DNA of 6,545 nt, from assembly GCA_934876235.1 (NCBI GenBank), contig CAKXKM010000063.1, forward strand, positions 4,006 through 10,550. The letters are read 5' to 3'. Positions within the stretch are counted from its first letter, which is position 1. Every line of letters begins with the position of its first letter. Made by a program: the position numbers and the translations under genes. The notes beneath the pieces were generated by a model. It did not search any database and was not told where the DNA came from. It saw nothing but the letters and a program-made list of their open reading frames with translations. Below, in pieces: positions 1 through 4,856 of the stretch. The stretch is from Collinsella sp. AF02-46-1 (GTDB lineage: Bacteria; Actinomycetota; Coriobacteriia; Coriobacteriales; Coriobacteriaceae).

Positions 1-633
1 CTCGATAAGGTCTGGGCGGCCTTTAAGCACAACAAGACCAAACTGTTCTGCGCTTCGTTCCTTCCCGAGTTTTTGACGGGCCTGGTCGCCAACGTTGTCA
101 CCTGGATCCTGACGTTCGTCTTTGGCACCATTGCCTCTGTCGGTATGTATAGCTACTACTACCGTCCTACGGCTATTGAGGCGCTTGTTACCGGCGGTGG
201 CATCACGCTCGTATTGTTCTTGGTGCTGACGGCGTTTGTCACGGTATTCCTCACGGTCTTTGGCAAGATGCTCAAGCACCGTGCCGTTGGCTATTGGGTT
301 GCGCGCTACGCAAGCGAGTGGGCCGACGAGGACAAGGACGACGTCCTGACTTTTGTGCTGCCGTTTGAGAAGAAGTCTGCTCCGGCTGGTTTTAGCGCCG
401 ACGCAGCGCCCGTATCCGATTCCGCTGCGGCGCCGGCGCCTGCGCCCGAGCCCGAGCCCGAGCCCGTGCCTGAGCCTGAGCCTGAGCCCGCGCCCGTGCC
501 TGAGCCCGAGCCCGCGCCCATGCCGGAACCGGAGCCCGCGCCCATGCCGGAACCGGAGCCCGAGCCCATGCCGGAACCGGAGCCCGAGCCCGAGCCTGCA
601 CCAAGCTCCGACGAGGACCCGCAGGACGAGTAG
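1..633 (+). CDS. Membrane protein with Pro-Glu repeat tail, 5'-truncated by window edge
   Basis: The reading frame is open from base 1 to the TAG at 631-633, so only the last 210 residues are visible and the true start lies outside the window. A TTG at 73 lies in frame but falls inside continuous coding sequence and has no ribosome site, so I do not use it. In window numbering, residues about 25-49 and 63-88 are hydrophobic and look like two transmembrane helices, joined by a short Tyr-rich turn (Y50, Y52-Y54). A basic and aromatic segment (KMLKHRAVGYW) follows, then an acidic cytoplasmic-looking region. From about residue 145 to 201 the chain is almost only Pro, Glu and Ala, with an 8-residue unit MPEPEPAP or MPEPEPEP repeated three times, and ends in an acidic SSDEDPQDE. 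Such tails are usually stiff, extended spacers. I do not recognise the family and give no function. It is followed by a terminator at 693-728. Confidence 0.82.
   Translation, partial: LDKVWAAFKHNKTKLFCASFLPEFLTGLVANVVTWILTFVFGTIASVGMYSYYYRPTAIEALVTGGGITLVLFLVLTAFVTVFLTVFGKMLKHRAVGYWVARYASEWADEDKDDVLTFVLPFEKKSAPAGFSADAAPVSDSAAAPAPAPEPEPEPVPEPEPEPAPVPEPEPAPMPEPEPAPMPEPEPEPMPEPEPEPEPAPSSDEDPQDE
445..597 (+). repeat. Tandem repeat encoding the Pro-Glu tail
   Basis: This GC-rich in-frame repeat has a basic 6-base period (GAGCCC, Glu-Pro). On top of that, a 24-base unit occurs three times in a row at 517-540, 541-564 and 565-588; the copies differ only in the last codon (GCG in the first, GAG in the others). 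Near-identity at the DNA level, including shared synonymous codons (CCG GAA CCG GAG), points to recent duplication by slippage rather than only to protein-level selection. Length variation between strains is likely but is an inference. Confidence 0.9.
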
Positions 634-644
634 CCCTGCCGCCT

Positions 645-680
645 GCCATTTGGGGACGGGGTAGAAACGGTAGAAATGGC
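645..680. repeat. REP-like imperfect inverted repeat
   Basis: GCCATTT at 645-651 is matched by AAATGGC at 674-680 as a 7-bp inverted repeat around a G-rich 22-base loop. The loop holds two tandem GGTAGAAA copies (660-667 and 669-676, period 9). GTAG next to a small hairpin is reminiscent of REP elements mobilised by IS200/IS605-like Y1 transposases, but no transposase is present here and the family assignment is only a guess. Confidence 0.3.
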
Positions 681-692
681 GCTTGACAAATG

Positions 693-728
693 AGCGGGGG
701 CGGACGTGTCGAAACGTCCGCCCCCGCT
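693..728. terminator. Perfect 15-bp hairpin, probable bidirectional terminator
   Basis: AGCGGGGGCGGACGT (693-707) and ACGTCCGCCCCCGCT (714-728) are exact reverse complements around a 6-base loop (GTCGAA). The hairpin lies between two convergent genes, 60 bases after the membrane protein gene and 46 bases beyond the end of the M20 gene, so it can serve both. The T tracts are short on each side (TTT on +, CATTTG on -), so termination efficiency is uncertain, but stem stability and position fit the role. Confidence 0.75.
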
Positions 729-773
729 TTGATATCGCGATGTGGCTATGACTGCGAGATGGCCGCGAATCGA

Positions 774-2237
774 CTACTCGCCGCGCTTCTCCTCGCGGCG
801 AGCGGCGGCACGTGCATCGTGGATGCCCTTGATCGCGGCATGGCGTGCCGTGCGGGCGTCATGGATGGCGTCGCGAGCCTCGGCGGTCGTTGCCTTGGCA
901 GAGCGCAACTTGGCGGCCAGGTCGGGGTTGGTTTCGGCGACCGCGGTGATCGCGGGGCCGTCGAGCTCCTCTTGCGTGGGCTCGGCCAAAAAGTCGATGG
1001 CATACTGGGCGGCCACCATGGAGCCCTTTGCCAGCACAGTCTCGTCGATCTTGTAGAAGCAGGAATGTTGGGCGTACGTGGCGCCAATCTTGGGGTTGCG
1101 CGTACCTACAAAGGCGAGCACGCCCGGTACACGGCGCAGGTACTCCGAAAAATCCTCGCCCGAAAGTGTGCCGCGATAATGGCCTTCGCCGGCTGCACCC
1201 AGGCACTTGACCACGGCCTGACGACAACGCTCGCTCGAGGCGGCATCGTTTTCGACCTTATAATTGGCGATGGTGTAGTCGGTGAGCTTTGCCTCGGCGC
1301 CCAAGGCGGCCGCGGTATGCTCCACGATGCGGCGCATGAGCTCCGGCATTTCCTCGTGGGTCGAATCTCCGTAGGTGCGCACCGTGCCGGCGAGGTAGGC
1401 CGTGCCGGCGATAACGTTGCGCGCGGTGCCGCCGTGCAGCTCGCCGACGGTAATGACGGCCGGCTCGTAGGGGCTGATCTCGCGCGAAACGATGGTCTGC
1501 AGGGCATTGACGATCTCGGCGGCCACCATAACGGCGTCGTGGCCGCGCTGGGGCATGGCACCGTGGCATGAGGTGCCGCGAACATCGATGCGGAACCAGT
1601 CGGTATTGGCCATGCGCGGTCCGGGCTCGCAGCTCACGGTGCCGGCGTCGACCTCACTCCAGATGTGCGCGGCGTAGGCGCCATCGACGCCGTCGAGCAC
1701 GCCCGTGCCGATCATGAGTTTGGCGCCCTGGCCGTTTTCCTCACTGGGCTGGAAGACGATGCGGACTTCGCCGTGGATGTCGTCGGTCATATGGCGCAGG
1801 ATCTGCAGCGTGCCGAGCATCATGGCGATGTGGCAGTCGTGGCCGCAGGCGTGCATGCAGTCCTCGTTGACGCTGGCGAACTCTTCGCCGGTCTGCTCGG
1901 TGACGGGCAGGGCGTCGATGTCGGCGCGCAGCAGGATGCGGCGGCGTGGCGTGCCGTCCTCGCGATAGGAGTCGGGCGCGGTGCCGCGAAGGGTCGCCAC
2001 AAGGCCCGTCTTAAGGGGACGCTCGTAGGGGATATTCATGGCGTCGAGCTGGTTGGCGATGTCAGAAGTCGTGCGCTCCTCGGCAAGGCTCAGCTCCGGG
2101 TGCTTATGGAAGTGCCGGCGCTGCTTGATGATATAGGCTTCAAACTCGGTAGCGATATCTTTGATGGCTGCGGTGACGTCGTCAGCCGCTCGCACCTCGG
2201 TCGCCGCCATAATCTGCTGTGCCTTGGTCTTCGTCAT
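774..2237 (-). CDS. M20-family metallo-amidohydrolase (M20D type)
   Basis: The product has 487 residues. M20D enzymes use a two-metal centre, usually zinc, to hydrolyse N-acyl amino acids and related amides; known members are hippurate hydrolase, IAA-amino acid hydrolase and AbgB. Visible hallmarks are HPEL (46-49), RADIDALP (104-111), MHACGHDCH (C131 and H133 as metal ligands, D134), PSEE (E166 likely the catalytic base and E167 a metal ligand), AHIW (H191) and QHSCFYKIDE (H391). The dimerisation domain lies at about 206-320, including the typical HGAMP and GGTARNVI motifs. The length exceeds the usual 390-400: there is an N-terminal lead of about 25 residues and an Ala/Arg/Glu-rich C-terminal extension from about 420 that probably forms a helix or coiled coil and repeats IHDAR at 458-462 and 472-476. 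I chose ATG 2237 because AAGGAG precedes it by 10 bases; the open frame runs further upstream but covers the divergent promoter and the neighbouring gene. No signal peptide is visible, so it is probably cytoplasmic. The substrate is unknown. Confidence 0.95.
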   Translation of the reverse strand: MTKTKAQQIMAATEVRAADDVTAAIKDIATEFEAYIIKQRRHFHKHPELSLAEERTTSDIANQLDAMNIPYERPLKTGLVATLRGTAPDSYREDGTPRRRILLRADIDALPVTEQTGEEFASVNEDCMHACGHDCHIAMMLGTLQILRHMTDDIHGEVRIVFQPSEENGQGAKLMIGTGVLDGVDGAYAAHIWSEVDAGTVSCEPGPRMANTDWFRIDVRGTSCHGAMPQRGHDAVMVAAEIVNALQTIVSREISPYEPAVITVGELHGGTARNVIAGTAYLAGTVRTYGDSTHEEMPELMRRIVEHTAAALGAEAKLTDYTIANYKVENDAASSERCRQAVVKCLGAAGEGHYRGTLSGEDFSEYLRRVPGVLAFVGTRNPKIGATYAQHSCFYKIDETVLAKGSMVAAQYAIDFLAEPTQEELDGPAITAVAETNPDLAAKLRSAKATTAEARDAIHDARTARHAAIKGIHDARAAARREEKRGE

Positions 2238-2247
2238 GGTCGATTTG

Positions 2248-2253
2248 CTCCTT
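2248..2253 (-). promoter_or_regulatory. Ribosome binding site fixing the M20 start
   Basis: On the minus strand this reads AAGGAG, 10 bases before the ATG at 2237-2235. It separates the real start from the much longer open frame that continues upstream to about 2972. Confidence 0.8.
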
Positions 2254-2288
2254 GCTGGGTTGATCGCAAAATCGTACAGGCTCTCTCC

Positions 2289-2318
2289 AGTATGCCACCT
2301 GCCGCTAGGGCTGGTAAA
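2289..2318 (-). promoter_or_regulatory. Candidate promoter for the M20 gene
   Basis: On the minus strand TTTACC (2318-2313) and CATACT (2294-2289) each match 4 of 6 bases of the sigma-70 -35 and -10 consensus, with an 18-base spacer, and lie about 50 bases upstream of the start codon. The match is weak, and support comes mainly from its place in the divergent gap. Confidence 0.3.
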
Positions 2319-2319
2319 G

Positions 2320-2351
2320 TTGCCGTTTGCCGCTTGGGGTTTTGTTACAAG
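2320..2351 (+). promoter_or_regulatory. Candidate promoter for the YtcJ-like gene
   Basis: TTGCCG (2320-2325) may serve as -35, and TACAAG (2346-2351), preceded by TG at 2343-2344, as an extended -10. The 20-base spacer is too long for a good pair, so the extended -10 would have to carry recognition. It overlaps the edge of the oppositely directed candidate promoter, so the two genes could compete or be controlled together. Confidence 0.25.
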
Positions 2352-2405
2352 GGCGGGGGAGTACACTCGGGGGTGTTGAATTTCCTGCCAGAGATGGGGA
2401 TGCCC

Positions 2406-4043
2406 ATGCAACATATCGATCGGATTATCCGCTCCAAGAACGTCTTTACCGCGCAAGACGGCATCGATACCGCCCGCGAGCTGGCGATTGCCATCGCAGG
2501 CGACCGTATCGTCGCAGTCGGTGCGCCCGATGACGTGATTGCCGCCGCGCCTGCCGCCACGCCGGTTATCGACTACGGCGAGCAGTTTGTCTGCCCAGGT
2601 TTCCATGACGCTCATCTGCACTTCTTCCATACCTCGGTCGGCTCCTCGCCGTACATGCTCATGGATATGGGCACGTCCGAGGCGGCGCTGGTGCAACACG
2701 CGCTCGAGTTTTCCCAGGACCTGCCCGACGACGCTTGGGTTGTGACTCAGGGCTGGCGCGACTACCGTTGGGACCCGCCCGAGCATCCTAGCAAGGCGTC
2801 GCTCGATGCGGCATTCCCCGATCGTCCCTGCGTTATGTATTCGGGCGACGGGCACACGCTTTGGCTCAACAGCCGCGCACTCGAGGCGCTCGGCGTTACG
2901 CGTGACAGCGAGCCGCCAGCGGGCGGTGGCTACGACAAGGACGCAAGCGGCGAGCTCACGGGCATTGCTCACGAGGCGGCTGCCATGCAGCTGCTACCGC
3001 GCTGCCTTGAGTGGCTGGGGGAGGATCGCATTGCAAGCGCTTACGCCGATCAAATGAGGCGTATGGCCGAGCAGGGTATCACCTCGATCTGCGATATGTC
3101 GCTCATGCCCATGCCGGGTTGCGACTTTATTCGCGACGATGTTTACGACAAGCTGCAAGCCGCCGGCAAGCTGGGCATCCGCGCCCATCTCTTTCCCACG
3201 CTGCTGGATGACCAATCGCGCTTAGAAGAACTGCAGACCCGCTACGCGAACAACGCGCTGCTCTCGGCGCCTGGTTTTAAGCAGTTCTTCGACGGCGTGT
3301 CGAGCGAGCATACGGCCTATCTTACTGAGCCCTATACCAACCCGCGCTTCCCGGGCGACCAGGGCCGCCTGACGGTCCCTGTCGAGCGTATGCGCAAGTT
3401 GGTTTTGGCGGCAGCCGAGCGTGACCATACCGTGCGCATCCACGTTATCGGCGACGGTGCCATCCATGCCGCGCTGGATATCTTCGAGGAGGCGGCAGAG
3501 CTCTACGGCTTGCCCAAGCACGGCCACAATACGCTTGAGCACCTGGAGAATCTGCTGCCTCAGGACATCGATCGTCTGCGCAAGCTCAACGTCATTGCCT
3601 CGAGCCAGCCTTGCCACATCACGCTCGACCCGGGTGGCCCGGAGCGCGACCTGGGCATGGAGCGCAGCCGCATCATGTGGCCGTTTGCAACCTATAAGCA
3701 GCGCGGCATTCGCCAAGCCTTCGGCACCGATAGCCCCATCACAGCTGTTACCAGCATGAACGTGCTCTACACGGCTATCACGCGCCAGGACCCCAAAAGC
3801 CACTGGCCCGAGGGCGGCTGGCTGCCGAGCGAGCGCATCGATGCGGCAACGGCCCTGCGCAACTACACCCTGGGCAGCGCCTACGCGGCAGGCGACGAGC
3901 AAAACCTCGGCAGCCTAGAGCCCGGCAAATACGCCGACCTGGTAGTCCTGGACCAAAACCCGCTCACCATCGACCCCCAAGAGCTGCAAGCCACCAAGGT
4001 TCAGGCCACCTACCTGGCGGGCAACGTAATCTACGAGCGCTAA
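2406..4043 (+). CDS. YtcJ-like metal-dependent amidohydrolase (Amidohydro_3 type)
   Basis: The product has about 545 residues, normal for YtcJ-like amidohydrolases. These TIM-barrel enzymes hydrolyse amide or cyclic amide bonds at a metal centre; few have known substrates. From M at 2406: an N-terminal beta-sandwich part (IAIAGDRIVAVGAPDDV, about 28-44), the metal motif PGFHDAHLH (64-72, ligands H70 and H72), a conserved FKQFFDGVSSEHTA (291-304, K292 the probable carboxylated lysine), HVIGDGAIH (H346), LEHLEN (H379), FGTDSP (D442, the usual catalytic Asp) and the C-terminal GSLEPGKYADLVVLDQNP (502-519). All expected active-site positions appear intact. The start is uncertain: in-frame ATGs at 2394, 2400 and 2406 and a GTG at 2373 are possible. 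I favour 2406, where GGGGA lies 5 bases upstream and the family's usual short N-terminus begins. It is transcribed divergently from the M20 gene with a 168-base gap, and a terminator follows 17 bases after the stop. No signal peptide is seen, so it is likely cytoplasmic. Confidence 0.93.
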   Translation: MQHIDRIIRSKNVFTAQDGIDTARELAIAIAGDRIVAVGAPDDVIAAAPAATPVIDYGEQFVCPGFHDAHLHFFHTSVGSSPYMLMDMGTSEAALVQHALEFSQDLPDDAWVVTQGWRDYRWDPPEHPSKASLDAAFPDRPCVMYSGDGHTLWLNSRALEALGVTRDSEPPAGGGYDKDASGELTGIAHEAAAMQLLPRCLEWLGEDRIASAYADQMRRMAEQGITSICDMSLMPMPGCDFIRDDVYDKLQAAGKLGIRAHLFPTLLDDQSRLEELQTRYANNALLSAPGFKQFFDGVSSEHTAYLTEPYTNPRFPGDQGRLTVPVERMRKLVLAAAERDHTVRIHVIGDGAIHAALDIFEEAAELYGLPKHGHNTLEHLENLLPQDIDRLRKLNVIASSQPCHITLDPGGPERDLGMERSRIMWPFATYKQRGIRQAFGTDSPITAVTSMNVLYTAITRQDPKSHWPEGGWLPSERIDAATALRNYTLGSAYAAGDEQNLGSLEPGKYADLVVLDQNPLTIDPQELQATKVQATYLAGNVIYER

Positions 4044-4060
4044 CCTCATACCCCACTCAT

Positions 4061-4090
4061 AAGGGGCACGTTTCAGCAACGTGCCCCTTT
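4061..4090 (+). terminator. Rho-independent terminator of the YtcJ-like gene
   Basis: AAGGGGCACGTT (4061-4072) and AACGTGCCCCTT (4078-4089) form a perfect 12-bp stem with a 5-base loop (TCAGC), followed by T, C, TT, A, TT. It begins 17 bases after the stop codon and isolates the amidohydrolase gene from groESL. Confidence 0.9.
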
Positions 4091-4162
4091 CTTATTCGCA
4101 CCATCTGCATCGCCATTTTGCTGTACTGACTTTTTTGAAAACCGGGCCCGAATTAGTCAACC

Positions 4163-4299
4163 TGGCTCTCGGGGTGGACCGGAGGGCATGAAGTTTGTCG
4201 CGAGTTCCGCACGCAAAGGAAAGCACTTAATGTGCTTTCCGTCTTGCGCAGGACTGTAGAGCAGCAAACTTCATGCCCTCCGGTCCGCCCCGGGAGCCA
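4163..4299 (+). repeat. 137-base near-perfect inverted repeat, possible structured RNA or palindromic repeat
   Basis: The arms 4163-4197 and 4265-4299 pair over 35 positions with 33 Watson-Crick pairs. The two exceptions are T4169-G4293 and T4175-G4287, both G-U pairs if the + strand is transcribed; T4198-G4264 adds a third wobble. Inside, CGCAA (4212-4216) pairs with TTGCG (4244-4248), and GGAAAGCAC (4218-4226) with GTGCTTTCC (4232-4240) around a TTAAT loop, so nearly the whole element folds into one long stem. It has no T tract after it and comes after another terminator, so it is not a simple terminator. It may be a small RNA, a dispersed palindromic repeat or a non-autonomous mobile element; I cannot decide. 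The strand given is the one favoured by the wobble pairs. Confidence 0.85.
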
Positions 4300-4319
4300 C
4301 CGTTAGGTTATCCACCGGC

Positions 4320-4375
4320 ATTCAGAAAATCTAAGTGCCAAAAAATAAGATTTTTTGACTCCGTGTTGTATAACC
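4320..4375 (+). promoter_or_regulatory. AT-rich block, probable groESL promoter region
   Basis: This is the only strongly AT-rich stretch in the gap. It contains TATAAC at 4369-4374, a fair -10 that would place transcription start near 4381 and give a 5' leader of about 86 bases. A TTGACT at 4355-4360 is only 8 bases from it, too close to act as its -35. An exact 8-bp inverted repeat with a 3-base loop (arms 4339-4346 and 4350-4357) sits upstream and could bend DNA or bind a regulator. The exact promoter elements remain uncertain. Confidence 0.4.
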
Positions 4376-4416
4376 CGCCATTCGTGGGTACCATTCAACG
4401 CGTACGCAAACAAAAA

Positions 4417-4445
4417 GGGTTAACCCGCGCGGCATGACCGCGCGG
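4417..4445 (+). promoter_or_regulatory. Palindrome and GC hairpin in the groES leader
   Basis: GGGTTAACCC (4417-4426) is a perfect 10-base palindrome. Overlapping it, CCGCGCGG (4425-4432) and CCGCGCGG (4438-4445) form an 8-bp stem around CATGA. The hairpin ends six bases before the Shine-Dalgarno sequence. It could be an operator, a 5' stabilising stem or a translational control element; it does not match CIRCE or HAIR. Confidence 0.5.
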
Positions 4446-4451
4446 CCCACA

Positions 4452-4458
4452 AAGGAGG
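4452..4458 (+). promoter_or_regulatory. Strong ribosome binding site of groES
   Basis: AAGGAGG is 8 bases before ATG 4467. It decides the start: an in-frame ATG at 4434 upstream lies inside the hairpin loop and would add 11 residues that include the ribosome site itself. Confidence 0.92.
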
Positions 4459-4466
4459 AAACAAGC

Positions 4467-4760
4467 ATGTCGTCTTTGAAGCCGCTTGCAGATCGCGTCC
4501 TGGTCAAGCCCGACGAGGCCGAGCAGAAGACCGCTTCTGGTCTGTATATCGCCAGCAACGCTCAGGAGAAGCCGCAGCGCGGCACCATCGTTGCCGTTGG
4601 CGCCGGTAAGGTCAACGACAAGGGCGAGCGCATCCCTATGGACGTTCAGGTCGGCGACGTTGTCATCTACGGTAAGTTCGGCGGCAACGAGGTCAAGGTC
4701 GACGGCGAGAAGTATCTGCTGATGCGCGCCGACGACATCTACGCCGTCGTCGAGGCCTAG
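4467..4760 (+). CDS. groES: GroES co-chaperonin (Cpn10)
   Basis: The product has 97 residues, the normal family length. GroES forms a seven-subunit dome that caps the GroEL ring in the cytoplasm and closes the folding chamber in an ATP-dependent cycle. The opening LKPLADRVLVKP (4-15) is the family signature. The mobile loop follows at about 16-36; the hydrophobic tripeptide that docks on GroEL is here L26-Y27-I28 in TASGLYIA, where Escherichia coli has GGIVL. The SGL form occurs in other actinobacterial GroES proteins, from memory. Later conserved parts include RGTIVAVGAGK (38-48), VQVGDVVIYGKFGG (60-73) and the ending YLLMRADDIYAVVEA. The gene is the first of the groESL operon, 96 bases before groEL. 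Codon choice is strongly biased to C-ending codons, as expected for high expression. Confidence 0.98.
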   Translation: MSSLKPLADRVLVKPDEAEQKTASGLYIASNAQEKPQRGTIVAVGAGKVNDKGERIPMDVQVGDVVIYGKFGGNEVKVDGEKYLLMRADDIYAVVEA

Positions 4761-4790
4761 TCTCGTCAGAATCTCTGATTCGTCTTTGAA

Positions 4791-4826
4791 CGCGCCCGCC
4801 GCATAGGACTCGGAAGCGGCGACGCG
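4791..4826 (+). other. GC hairpin in the groES-groEL spacer
   Basis: CGCG (4791-4794) plus CGCCGC (4797-4802) pair with GCGGCG (4816-4821) plus CGCG (4823-4826), giving ten base pairs with a 2x1 internal loop and a 13-base apical loop. No T tract follows, so it is not a normal terminator. It could be an mRNA processing or stability element that sets the GroES to GroEL ratio. A smaller hairpin (GAATC-TCT-GATTC, 4769-4781) precedes it. Confidence 0.5.
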
Positions 4827-4841
4827 AGTCACATTTCTTTT

Positions 4842-4846
4842 GGAGG
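4842..4846 (+). promoter_or_regulatory. Ribosome binding site of groEL
   Basis: GGAGG is 10 bases before ATG 4857, giving groEL its own strong translation start independent of groES. Confidence 0.9.
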
Positions 4847-4856
4847 ATTACCTACC

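Larger units (their letters stand above)
4044..4466. other. 423-base intergenic region before groES
   Basis: No convincing protein gene lies here. In order it holds: the terminator at 4061-4090; a short stretch with a T6 tract (4131-4136) and the 8-base palindrome CGGGCCCG (4143-4150); the long inverted repeat at 4163-4299; an AT-rich promoter-like block at about 4320-4375; the palindrome GGGTTAACCC (4417-4426); and a GC hairpin at 4425-4445 leading into the groES ribosome site. I searched by eye for CIRCE (TTAGCACTC-N9-GAGTGCTAA) and HAIR (CTTGAGT-N7-ACTCAAG) operators and found neither. Confidence 0.85.

Noticed and set aside
73..75. TTG start for the first gene
   Set aside because: The frame is open to base 1 and the upstream residues look like natural coding sequence. 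No Shine-Dalgarno sequence precedes it.
445..597. CRISPR array
   Set aside because: The repeats are contiguous, in frame and without unique spacers.
306..689. Gly-Ser repeat open frame on the - strand
   Set aside because: It is the complement of the Pro-Glu repeat; any such repeat gives a Gly-Ser frame on the other strand.
690..1571. 293-codon + strand frame opposite the M20 gene
   Set aside because: It lies antisense to a gene with intact active-site motifs, starts inside the terminator hairpin and has no recognisable domain.
2238..2972. Upstream extension of the M20 reading frame
   Set aside because: The open frame continues without a stop, but it is antisense to the YtcJ-like gene and crosses the divergent promoter region. 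The ribosome site at 2248-2253 marks ATG 2237.
4308..4316. TTATCCACC, 8 of 9 matches to a DnaA box
   Set aside because: A single site with no other boxes, no AT-rich unwinding region of origin type and no dnaA or dnaN nearby; likely chance.
4355..4374. TTGACT and TATAAC as one sigma-70 promoter
   Set aside because: The spacer is 8 bases, far below the usual 16-18, so they cannot act as a pair; only the -10 is kept as a candidate.
4434..4436. Upstream ATG for groES
   Set aside because: It is in the loop of a hairpin, lacks a ribosome site and would translate through AAGGAGG; GroES length is normal from 4467.
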